DNA from: CAYLNK01 sp964384675
Lineage (GTDB): Bacteria > Acidobacteriota > Thermoanaerobaculia > UBA5066
Reading direction: 5' to 3'
DNA length: 11,889 nt
Assembly (NCBI GenBank): GCA_964384675.1
Contig: CAYLNK010000207.1
Span: forward strand, 1 to 11,889
Part shown: positions 7,441 through 11,889 of the stretch, one piece after another
Layout: the number at the start of each line of letters is the position of its first letter
How positions within the stretch are numbered: position 1 is the stretch's first letter
Notes under the pieces: model-generated
Database searches by the model: none
What the model was told of the DNA's origin: nothing
Seen by the model: the letters and a program-made list of their open reading frames with translations, nothing else
Made by a program: the position numbers and the translations under genes

Positions 7441-8622
7441 ATGAGCCGCCTGATCGAGTACTGCAAGGCCGAGATCGAGGGCCTGAAGACGTCCCGCACC
7501 TACAAGACCGAGCGAATCCTCGAGGGGCCGACCGGCGCCCGCGTCCGCGTGGACGGCCGGGACGTCCTGATGCTCACCTCCAACAACTACCTCGGCTTCG
7601 CGAACCATCCGCGGATCATCGCGGCGGCGAAGGCCGCGCTCGATCGCTGGGGGAACGGACTCGGGTCGGTCCGGTTCATCTGCGGCACACAGCAGCTCCA
7701 CAAGGAGCTGGAGCGGACGATCTCCGAGTTCTTCGGCACCGAGGACACGATCCTCTACATGTCGTGCTGGAACGCCAACGAGGGTCTCTTCCAGCCGCTC
7801 CTCGGCGAGGACGACGCCCTCCTGACCGACGGCCTCAACCACGCGTCGATCATCGACGGAGTCCGCCTCTGCAAGGCGAAGCGGTTCGTGACGCCGCACG
7901 CCGACCTCGCCGCGCTCGAGAAGGCCCTCCAGGAAGCACAGCCCGCGGGGCGGCGGCTCTTCATCACCGACGGTGTCTTCTCGATGGAGGGGGAGATCGG
8001 TCCCCTCGAGGCGTTCGCCGACCTGTGCGAGAAATACGACTGCACGCTCGCGGTCGACGACTCGCACGCCACCGGGGTCCTCGGCCGCACCGGCCGCGGC
8101 AGCGCGGAGCACCTCGGCGTGATGAGCCGGGTGTCGCTCTTCACCGGGACGCTCGGCAAGGCGATGGGCTCGGCCGCAGGGGGGTTCACGACAGGCCCCG
8201 CCCCGGTCGTGGAGCTGCTCCGCCAGCGGTCGCGCACCACGCTTTTTTCGAACTCGCTCCCGCCGGCGGTGGCCGCCGCGTCACTGGAGGCGTTCCGGAT
8301 GCTGATGGAAGACCCGTCGCCGGTCTGGAAGCTCCAGGCCAACGCCCTCTACTTCCGCCAGAAGATGACCGACCAGGGTTTCAAGATCCCCGCGGGAGTC
8401 CATCCGATCGCGCCGGTCATCGTCGGCGACACCGCCAAGGCGCTCGCGATGTCGGCCGCGCTCTTCGACCGGGGCGTCTACGTCTCCGGGTTCGGCTACC
8501 CGGTGGTCCCGCAGGGGCACGCGCGGCTCCGCTGCCAGATCTCGGCGGTCCACTCCGAGATGGACCTCGACGAGGCTGTCGACGCGTTCGTGGCGGTCGG
8601 CAAGGAGTTCGACGTCATCTAG
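7441..8622 (+). CDS. kbl: Glycine C-acetyltransferase (2-amino-3-ketobutyrate CoA ligase)
   Basis: 393-aa cytosolic PLP enzyme of the alpha-oxoamine synthase family. It catalyses CoA-dependent cleavage of 2-amino-3-oxobutanoate to glycine and acetyl-CoA, the second step of threonine catabolism after threonine dehydrogenase. It aligns along its whole length with E. coli Kbl as I remember it. SVRFICGTQ (76-84) and LNHASIIDGVRLCKAKR (132-148) separate it from BioF, HemA and Spt relatives. H134 should stack on the PLP ring. D206-D207-S208-H209 are the cofactor-contacting motif, and K240 in TGTLGKAMG is the Schiff-base lysine. Length is normal for the family. The usual partner tdh is not adjacent; the gene stands alone between a divergent surface operon and convergent genes. 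The start codon is not preceded by a Shine-Dalgarno sequence, but no alternative start fits the family N-terminus. Confidence 0.95.
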   Translation: MSRLIEYCKAEIEGLKTSRTYKTERILEGPTGARVRVDGRDVLMLTSNNYLGFANHPRIIAAAKAALDRWGNGLGSVRFICGTQQLHKELERTISEFFGTEDTILYMSCWNANEGLFQPLLGEDDALLTDGLNHASIIDGVRLCKAKRFVTPHADLAALEKALQEAQPAGRRLFITDGVFSMEGEIGPLEAFADLCEKYDCTLAVDDSHATGVLGRTGRGSAEHLGVMSRVSLFTGTLGKAMGSAAGGFTTGPAPVVELLRQRSRTTLFSNSLPPAVAAASLEAFRMLMEDPSPVWKLQANALYFRQKMTDQGFKIPAGVHPIAPVIVGDTAKALAMSAALFDRGVYVSGFGYPVVPQGHARLRCQISAVHSEMDLDEAVDAFVAVGKEFDVI

Positions 8623-8659
8623 CCCGGGCGGGCGATAACGGCCCGCTGGCTTCGTTTTT
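8621..8659 (+). terminator. Rho-independent terminator of kbl
   Basis: A stem made of AGCC/GGCT (8621-8624 with 8648-8651) and GCGGGC/GCCCGC (8628-8633 with 8641-8646), with a 3x1 internal loop and a 7-nt apical loop, is followed by TCG and TTTTT (8655-8659). It begins on the last two bases of the kbl stop codon. Confidence 0.65.
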
Positions 8660-8713
8660 CCCCCGAAAACGCATGGCGGTCGGAAGGTGGATTCGTGCGT
8701 TTGTCGGGGGGAA
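8658..8713. repeat. Long imperfect hairpin between convergent genes
   Basis: The left arm 8658-8673 (TTCCCCCGAAAACGCA) pairs fully with the right arm 8696-8713 (TGCGTTTGTCGGGGGGAA), apart from two single-base bulges in the right arm. The loop is 22 nt. It overlaps the T-run of the kbl terminator and lies in the 193-nt gap between kbl and the TonB-like gene. It may act as a two-way transcription barrier. The rest of the gap (8714-8815) holds only a short GGCGT/ACGCC hairpin (8735-8753) and no convincing gene. Confidence 0.5.
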
Positions 8714-8815
8714 TCGTTCGCTCGGCTCTCCTGCGGCGTAGCGCTGCCACGCCTCGGACACCTCGCTCCTCCGCCATCAGACCATTCTCGCCCACCCTCC
8801 AGGCCACGGGTCGCA

Positions 8816-9220
8816 TCAAGGCACCACCGAGACGTGGAAGTGCACCTCCACGCTCGGGTGCCCGTGCGAAGCCGGGAGCGGGTCGTACGGCGCGGCGCCT
8901 TTCACGGCCGCGAGCGCCGCGGCGTCCCAGGCGTCGGAGCCGGAGCGCATCGAGACGGTCGCCGAGACGAGCTTCCCGTCCCGGGCGATCACCGCCTGAA
9001 CGACCGTCTTCGCCCCCAGCTTCGGCGTCTTCGACGCGGCCGGGGTCTTCCACGCCTTCGCCACGCGGTCGAACGTCTTCTTCTGGTACGCCTCGTCCTT
9101 CAGGCTCGACTGGAAGTAGGCGTTCAGGGACGGGCGGCCGGGAGACGCCCCGGCCGCGGCCACGCCGAAGGCGAGGACCGCGGCCGCGAGCGGGGTCAGC
9201 GCGGCGAGCCGGCGCCGCAT
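8816..9220 (-). CDS. Minimal TonB/TolA C-terminal domain protein
   Basis: 134-aa protein. Residues 1-24 form a basic-hydrophobic N-terminus (MRRRLAALT, then an Ala/Leu run ending AAAGA) that acts as a membrane anchor or signal peptide. Residues 26-60 are a helical stretch (SLNAYFQSSLKDEAYQKK). Residues ~68-134 match a TonB/TolA C-terminal fold: VVQAVIARDGKLVSATV, SGSDAWDAAALAAVKGAAPYDPLP and a final VEVHFHVSV strand. The family links inner-membrane energy complexes to outer-membrane receptors or the Tol system. This protein lacks the Pro-rich periplasm-spanning linker of full TonB, so it may be a short-range partner or a stand-alone periplasmic domain. ATG at 9220 is chosen because an upstream in-frame extension runs through the preceding gene and lacks a signal. 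It starts 8 nt after the lysine-rich gene's stop, so the two are probably co-transcribed. I see no ExbB/ExbD partner in the window. Confidence 0.75.
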   Translation of the reverse strand: MRRRLAALTPLAAAVLAFGVAAAGASPGRPSLNAYFQSSLKDEAYQKKTFDRVAKAWKTPAASKTPKLGAKTVVQAVIARDGKLVSATVSMRSGSDAWDAAALAAVKGAAPYDPLPASHGHPSVEVHFHVSVVP

Positions 9221-9228
9221 TCCCGGGA

Positions 9229-9459
9229 TCAGCTCTTGTTGGCGGACGGCTTGGCCTCGGCCGGCTTCTCGGCCTTGGTCGCGCCGGCCTTGTCGTCGGC
9301 GGACACCTTCTTCTCGCCCTTGGCGGCGCACTTGTCGGCGGAGGCGGCGCCTCCGGCGCAGCAGGACTTCCCCTTCTCGCCCTTCTCCCCCTTGGCTTCG
9401 TGGGCGAAGGCGGGCGCGGCGAGGAGCGCGAGGGCGAGGACGGCGGCGGTCTTCTTCAT
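9229..9459 (-). CDS. Small secreted Lys-rich protein with a Cys cluster
   Basis: 76-aa protein with a textbook signal peptide (MKKTAAVLALALLAAPAFA, residues 1-19), leaving a 57-residue mature chain that begins HEAKGEKGEKGK. It contains 13 lysines among Ala, Glu, Gly and Ser, and three cysteines (C33, C34 and C44, as SCCAGG and DKC). The low-complexity composition predicts disorder. The N-terminal His plus Cys-Cys could bind metal, but that is speculation. A strong AAGGAG lies 5 nt before the ATG, and the TonB-like gene follows 8 nt after the stop, so this small gene looks genuine. I do not recognise its family. Confidence 0.72.
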   Translation of the reverse strand: MKKTAAVLALALLAAPAFAHEAKGEKGEKGKSCCAGGAASADKCAAKGEKKVSADDKAGATKAEKPAEAKPSANKS

Positions 9460-9473
9460 CTGGTCTCCTTGAG

Positions 9474-9488
9474 CCCGGCTCGGCCGGG
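9474..9488 (-). promoter_or_regulatory. GC hairpin in the leader of the Lys-rich gene
   Basis: CCCGGC-TCG-GCCGGG, with perfect 6-bp arms and a 3-nt loop, sits just upstream of the AAGGAG ribosome binding site (9465-9470). A -10-like TATCCT (9502-9497, minus strand) lies just before it, without a clear -35. It could stabilise the mRNA 5' end or modulate ribosome access. It has no T-run, so it is not a terminator. Confidence 0.3.
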
Positions 9489-9510
9489 AAGCGCGCAGGA
9501 TACCGTTCCT

Positions 9511-9677
9511 AGTGGCGTGTTAGCGAGGAAGGCGAAGTGGATGCGACGGCGATCGGTGCCGAGAGCCAGGCGCGCAGACCGAGGGCCGAAGTGGGCTCTT
9601 CGCCGAGCGTCTGCGCAACGCCGCTATCGGCGTCGAGGGCCGAGCAGGCGCTTCGGATTCTTCGCTAACGGGCCACT
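9511..9677. repeat. 167-bp imperfect palindrome (MITE-like or structured repeat)
   Basis: The left end reads AGTGGCGTGTTAGCGAGGAA (9511-9530). The reverse complement of the right end reads AGTGGCCCGTTAGCGAAGAA (9658-9677); these match at 17 of 20 positions. The similarity continues inward more weakly (CGAAG; GCGCAGAC in both arms) to a centre near 9592-9597 (TGGGCT), so nearly the whole segment can fold back. I see no open reading frame of gene character and no clear target-site duplication. It occupies most of the 217-nt gap between the Mpo1-like gene and the Lys-rich gene. Its right edge overlaps the first base of the TTA that is the Mpo1-like stop codon on the minus strand. Confidence 0.65.
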
Positions 9678-10126
9678 TATGCGGCCGGTTCCACGCGCCT
9701 GACCCGCACGACCTCGTTCAGCAGGAAGATCGGCCCCACCATCAGGTGGACGAAGTTCCGGAGGAACGCGGGCGAGCGCTTCTCGTAGACGGCGTGCCCG
9801 ATCCCCTGGAACACCCAGCCGATGACGAACGCGGCGGCTCCCACCTGCCAGCCGGCCAGACGCCCGAGCGCGTCGAGTCCGGCCGTGACCGCCAGCATCC
9901 CGAGCGCGAGCCGCACGTCCAGCGTCAGGTAGTAGAGGACTCCCACGGCGATCAGGACCTCCGCGCCCGTGACGGTCAAGCCGGCCGCGGCTCCCAGCCG
10001 CACCGCGCCGAGCGCGGCGAGGAGCCCGAAGACGATGAGCGGGATCCCGACGAAGTGACACGCCACGTTGCCGCGCGTGCGGTGATGGTCGCCGTAGTCG
10101 GCGAGCAGCTCGTCCACCTTGGCCAT
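9677..10126 (-). CDS. Mpo1-like (DUF962) membrane protein
   Basis: 149-aa integral membrane protein of the Mpo1/YGL010w/DUF962 family. The yeast member is an Fe(II)-dependent dioxygenase of fatty-acid alpha-oxidation (2-hydroxy acid degradation); bacterial members are little studied. Family hallmarks are visible: a short N-terminal segment with YGDHHRTRGNVACHFVGIPL (11-30; H14, H15, H24), three or four hydrophobic helices (about 25-40, 47-66, 70-84, 96-110), then WVFQGIGHAVYEKRSPAFL (94-112 region onward, H111, E115) and a terminal helix with H127. The histidines are candidate metal ligands. ATG at 10126 is chosen because the family N-terminus begins there and GGGAGG sits 4 nt upstream; the long in-frame extension to 10465 covers the divergent promoter region and the lipase start. 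The stop codon is TAA at 9679-9677, at the edge of the long palindrome. A lipid or fatty-acid related role next to a lipase-like gene is plausible but unproven. Confidence 0.85.
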   Translation of the reverse strand: MAKVDELLADYGDHHRTRGNVACHFVGIPLIVFGLLAALGAVRLGAAAGLTVTGAEVLIAVGVLYYLTLDVRLALGMLAVTAGLDALGRLAGWQVGAAAFVIGWVFQGIGHAVYEKRSPAFLRNFVHLMVGPIFLLNEVVRVRRVEPAA

Positions 10127-10163
10127 CGCCCCTCCCGTGAGGCCCGAGTCTATTCCGGCTGCG

Positions 10164-10175
10164 CCTGGGTCCAGG
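10164..10175. promoter_or_regulatory. Inverted repeat CCTGG-GT-CCAGG
   Basis: Perfect 5-bp arms around GT, 38 bp upstream of the Mpo1-like ATG. It is short and GC-rich, so it could be chance. It is listed because it belongs to a cluster of palindromes in this divergent region. Confidence 0.25.
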
Positions 10176-10185
10176 ACGGATCCAC

Positions 10186-10203
10186 TGACCCACCGGTGGG
10201 TCA
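10186..10203. promoter_or_regulatory. Perfect 18-bp palindrome, candidate operator
   Basis: TGACCCACCGGTGGGTCA equals its own reverse complement over all 18 bases. It lies 60 bp upstream of the Mpo1-like ATG and 137 bp upstream of the lipase-like ATG. The length and symmetry suit a dimeric regulator. No regulator gene is present in the window. Confidence 0.5.
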
Positions 10204-10223
10204 AGTTCGCACCCACCCGAAGT

Positions 10224-10239
10224 GAGTGAGCGCTCATTC
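10224..10239. promoter_or_regulatory. TetR-operator-like palindrome
   Basis: GAGTGAGCGCTCATTC is a 16-bp palindrome with one mismatched pair around TGAGCGCTCA. Its reverse strand begins GAATGAG, as does a second site at 10301-10307 (GAATGAGTGACGGCTCA). Paired GAATGAG/CTCA half-sites resemble TetR-family operators. An alternative hairpin (CCGAA at 10217 with TTCGG at 10237) uses the same bases. Confidence 0.35.
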
Positions 10240-10246
10240 GGAGGCC

Positions 10247-10264
10247 CGTTTTCGCGCGTAAACG
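10247..10264. promoter_or_regulatory. Imperfect 18-bp palindrome in the divergent region
   Basis: CGTTTTCGCGCGTAAACG is symmetric except for one mismatched pair (10252/10259). It lies 76 bp upstream of the lipase-like ATG, beside the TetR-like site, and may be another operator or a promoter-proximal element. I could not identify clear -35/-10 boxes for the lipase-like gene. Confidence 0.3.
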
Positions 10265-10326
10265 CGGTCCTTCCCCCCTCCGAGGCGCGGCACGCGGCTT
10301 GAATGAGTGACGGCTCAGTACGGACC

Positions 10327-10336
10327 GGAGGAGGAG
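10327..10336 (+). promoter_or_regulatory. Strong tandem RBS of the lipase-like gene
   Basis: GGAGGAGGAG contains two overlapping GGAGG cores; the second is 6 nt before ATG 10341. It fixes that start and suggests high translation. Confidence 0.7.
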
Positions 10337-10340
10337 AGAG

Positions 10341-11186
10341 ATGAGAGCCAACAGGACCCGACCGATGATCACGAGCCTGGCCGGCCTGCTGGTCGCCGCC
10401 ACCCTGGGCGGCGCCGCGGAGGCGAAGACGGGGGTCGTCTTCATCCACGGCAAGGGCGGCAGCAACCTGGCGCAGGAGAGCGTCGTCCGCGACTACTGGA
10501 CGACCGACATGATCCGCGCCACCACGAAGAATTACGCGATCCCCTACCTCCTCTGCCACTACGACGGCACCAAGTACATGTGGGTGGCCGGCAACACCGT
10601 CGCGAGCCAGATCAACACCTGGGCGAACGCGAACGCGATCACCGACATCGTCGTCGAGACGCACTCCTTCGGCGGGGTCGTGATCCGCTGGATCCTCTCG
10701 AACCCGACGTACGCGTCGACCTACCAGCCGGTCATCAACAAGATCCGCTGGGTGAACTCGATCGCCCCGCCGAACAAGGGCTCCGAGGCCGCGAACCTGG
10801 CCGGCACGCTCTCCGGCTCCTGGCTGACCGGCTGGCTCGTCGACCTCGTCGGCCAGAACAACGACTCCACGAAGAACTGCACGACGAGCTCGATGTCCTA
10901 CTACAACCAGTACTACCTGAAGGGCACGTCGGGCCGCCCGGCGCTCCCGAAGACGGTCTACAGCATCGCCGGCACGGGCCTCTGGAACGACTTCGCGCAT
11001 GCCGAGGACTACGGCCTCGCCACCCTCTCCGGCGTCGCCGGGATGCCGGGCGAGGACGACGGGATGGTCTCGCAGTACAGCGCCCAGGGCGTCGGGACCG
11101 TCTGGTTCACGACGGACGCCAACCACCACCACAACCGCCGGAACGACTACAAGAAGATCGGCGACTCGCTCGCCACCGACTTCTAG
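10341..11186 (+). CDS. Secreted alpha/beta-hydrolase, lipase-like
   Basis: 281-aa exported hydrolase of the alpha/beta fold, most like bacterial triacylglycerol lipases or esterases. The signal peptide is about residues 1-28 (hydrophobic TSLAGLLVAATLGGA, ending AEA). The mature chain starts with the first strand and oxyanion-type motif GVVFIHGKGG (31-40). The nucleophile elbow is E-T-H-S-F-G-G with S109; it has Thr where GxSxG usually has its first Gly. The acid is probably D240 in EDDGMVSQ. The His is one of H262-H264 in NHHHNRRN. C72 and C180 may form a disulfide. A tandem Shine-Dalgarno and the signal peptide support this ATG. A second secreted protein begins 25 nt after the stop, so the pair is likely one operon. 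The substrate (acyl ester, polyester or lipid) cannot be told from sequence. Confidence 0.85.
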   Translation: MRANRTRPMITSLAGLLVAATLGGAAEAKTGVVFIHGKGGSNLAQESVVRDYWTTDMIRATTKNYAIPYLLCHYDGTKYMWVAGNTVASQINTWANANAITDIVVETHSFGGVVIRWILSNPTYASTYQPVINKIRWVNSIAPPNKGSEAANLAGTLSGSWLTGWLVDLVGQNNDSTKNCTTSSMSYYNQYYLKGTSGRPALPKTVYSIAGTGLWNDFAHAEDYGLATLSGVAGMPGEDDGMVSQYSAQGVGTVWFTTDANHHHNRRNDYKKIGDSLATDF

Positions 11187-11211
11187 AGACGCGAGCCAGG
11201 AGAAGACTCCC

Positions 11212-11889
11212 ATGACGACGCGCGCCACCGTCACCACCGCCCTGTCCGCCGCCGCCCTCCTCGCCGTCTCCTCACCGCTCCTCGCCGCCCAGCCCGGCGT
11301 CGTGACCGGCACCTTCGCCGCCGGCGAGACCGTCGAGGCGATCGAGTCCCACGCCCCCGCCACGGTCTCCCGCACCTTCGTGAAGACGATGGCGGCGACC
11401 GGCGGCCGCGCCTCGCTCGAGATCCCCGCCACCGGCGGCTCCGGCCTCATCGTCTGGACGATCCCGGTCTCGGCCGGCCGCAAGGCGCTCGCGAGGGCCG
11501 AGCACGGCGAGGCGATCCCGCCCGTCGCGACGACGCTCCGCACCCCGTCCGGCAGGGCGATCGTCCCGGGGGAGACCGGCTCCTCCGAGCGCGGCCTCCG
11601 CCGCTTCGCCTTCGCCGCCGAGGAGACCGAGGCCCTCGGCCTCTCGCTGAGCGAGGACCAGGAGGTCCTCCACGTCGCCGAGGCCGAGGCCGGGATCCAT
11701 CAGCTGGAGCTGGTGGCCGACGCCTCGATGGGCCTCACCGTGGTCGCCGCCGAGCCCGACAGCAAGCTGACGCTCTCGAGCTGGGCCGGCCCCCTCTCCC
11801 GCCAGCCGGGCGAGCCGCTGACCCTCCACGCCGAGCTCGCCGACGGCGGGTCGCCCGTCGCCGGCGCGCGCGTCACGGCTCGCCTCGCC
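11212..11889 (+). CDS. Secreted protein of unknown function, C-terminally cut by the window
   Basis: Open frame of 226 codons from ATG 11212 to the window edge with no stop, so the gene is incomplete here. AGGAG lies 9 nt before the ATG. Residues 1-26 are a signal peptide (MTTRATVTTALSAAALLAVS, then SPLLAA). Residues about 30-190 are beta-rich and unrecognised: FVKTMAATGGRASLEIPATG (56-75), VLHVAEAEAGIHQLELVAD (152-170) and MGLTVVAAEPDSKLTLSSW (173-191). From about 193 an Ig-like or macroglobulin-type module seems to start (PLSRQPGEPLTLHAELAD, then GGSPVAGARVTARLA). Third codon positions are almost all G or C, as in a real gene of this genome. Directly downstream of the lipase-like gene, it may be a partner or accessory of that enzyme. 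It does not look like the helical Lif lipase foldase. Confidence 0.75.
   Translation, partial: MTTRATVTTALSAAALLAVSSPLLAAQPGVVTGTFAAGETVEAIESHAPATVSRTFVKTMAATGGRASLEIPATGGSGLIVWTIPVSAGRKALARAEHGEAIPPVATTLRTPSGRAIVPGETGSSERGLRRFAFAAEETEALGLSLSEDQEVLHVAEAEAGIHQLELVADASMGLTVVAAEPDSKLTLSSWAGPLSRQPGEPLTLHAELADGGSPVAGARVTARLA

Noticed and set aside
5798..8741. Long plus-strand open frames over the BNR gene and kbl
   Set aside because: Low-complexity Arg/Val/Gly translations without motifs. The opposite strand or other frame carries clear Asp-box, dockerin and Kbl motifs.
8619..8815. Possible small gene in the gap after kbl
   Set aside because: The minus-strand frame covering it (to 9053) is Arg-rich, antisense to the terminator region, overlaps the TonB-like gene in another frame and lacks an RBS.
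9511..9677. Integron attC site, suggested by the GTTAGCG/CGCTAAC ends
   Set aside because: attC sites start with RYYYAAC and end with GTTRRRY. Here the polarity is reversed, the bases do not fit the consensus, and no integrase or cassette is present.
10127..10465. N-terminal extension of the Mpo1-like frame to 10465
   Set aside because: It would run through the palindromes and the lipase-like RBS and start. The family N-terminus and a GGGAGG support ATG 10126.
11272..11829. A 185-codon minus-strand frame opposite the last gene
   Set aside because: Gly/Ala/Arg-rich shadow with no motif. The plus strand has an RBS, a signal peptide and consistent G/C third positions.

Overview
The window is a GC-rich (roughly two-thirds G+C by eye), gene-dense bacterial segment rich in Sec-exported proteins. 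Several traits fit an Acidobacteriota-type, possibly Thermoanaerobaculia-like, Gram-negative genome: modular secreted proteins built from BNR, Ig-like, IPT/TIG, cohesin and dockerin modules; a short 'FPLxxGxxWxF' exported protein; a C-terminal module ending 'ILDVNGY'; and a TonB/TolA-type C-terminal domain. The taxonomic guess is an impression from domain habits and composition. No marker gene is present. I saw no tRNA, rRNA, CRISPR array or transposase gene.

Left part (31-7306, minus strand): four genes reading right to left, probably one operon. A good sigma-70-type promoter (TTGACC, 17 bp, TACAGT) lies at 7380-7408. The order of transcription is: (i) a 1034-aa secreted BNR/Asp-box protein ending in CARDB-like, P-domain, Ig-like, IPT/TIG and dockerin modules; (ii) a 492-aa secreted protein with an N-terminal cohesin-like module, two Ig-like modules and a C-terminal 'DVNGY' module; (iii) a 216-aa secreted protein of unknown function; (iv) a 647-aa multi-membrane-span protein with TPR repeats resembling the TMTC O-mannosyltransferase family. 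The spacings are 19, 78 and 0 nt. The most interesting reading is a self-contained surface system. A dockerin-tagged protein would dock on the cohesin-bearing protein encoded next to it, and a co-expressed TMTC-like enzyme might glycosylate their beta-sandwich modules. The pairing and the glycosylation are inference.

Middle part (7441-9459): kbl (glycine C-acetyltransferase, threonine catabolism) runs on the plus strand with no Shine-Dalgarno and a -10-like hexamer placed for leaderless initiation. It ends at a rho-independent terminator. Convergent to it is a two-gene minus-strand unit: a small secreted lysine-rich, cysteine-containing protein, then a minimal TonB/TolA C-terminal-domain protein.

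Right part (9460-11889): a 167-bp imperfect palindrome (9511-9677) sits between the small secreted gene and an Mpo1-like (DUF962) membrane protein, and its edge supplies part of that gene's stop codon. Divergent from the Mpo1-like gene is a strong-RBS plus-strand pair: a secreted alpha/beta-hydrolase (lipase-like), and a secreted protein of unknown function that runs off the window end. The divergent intergenic region (10127-10340) contains several palindromes, including a perfect 18-bp one, and looks like a regulatory hub. No intergenic stretch exceeds 300 bases.
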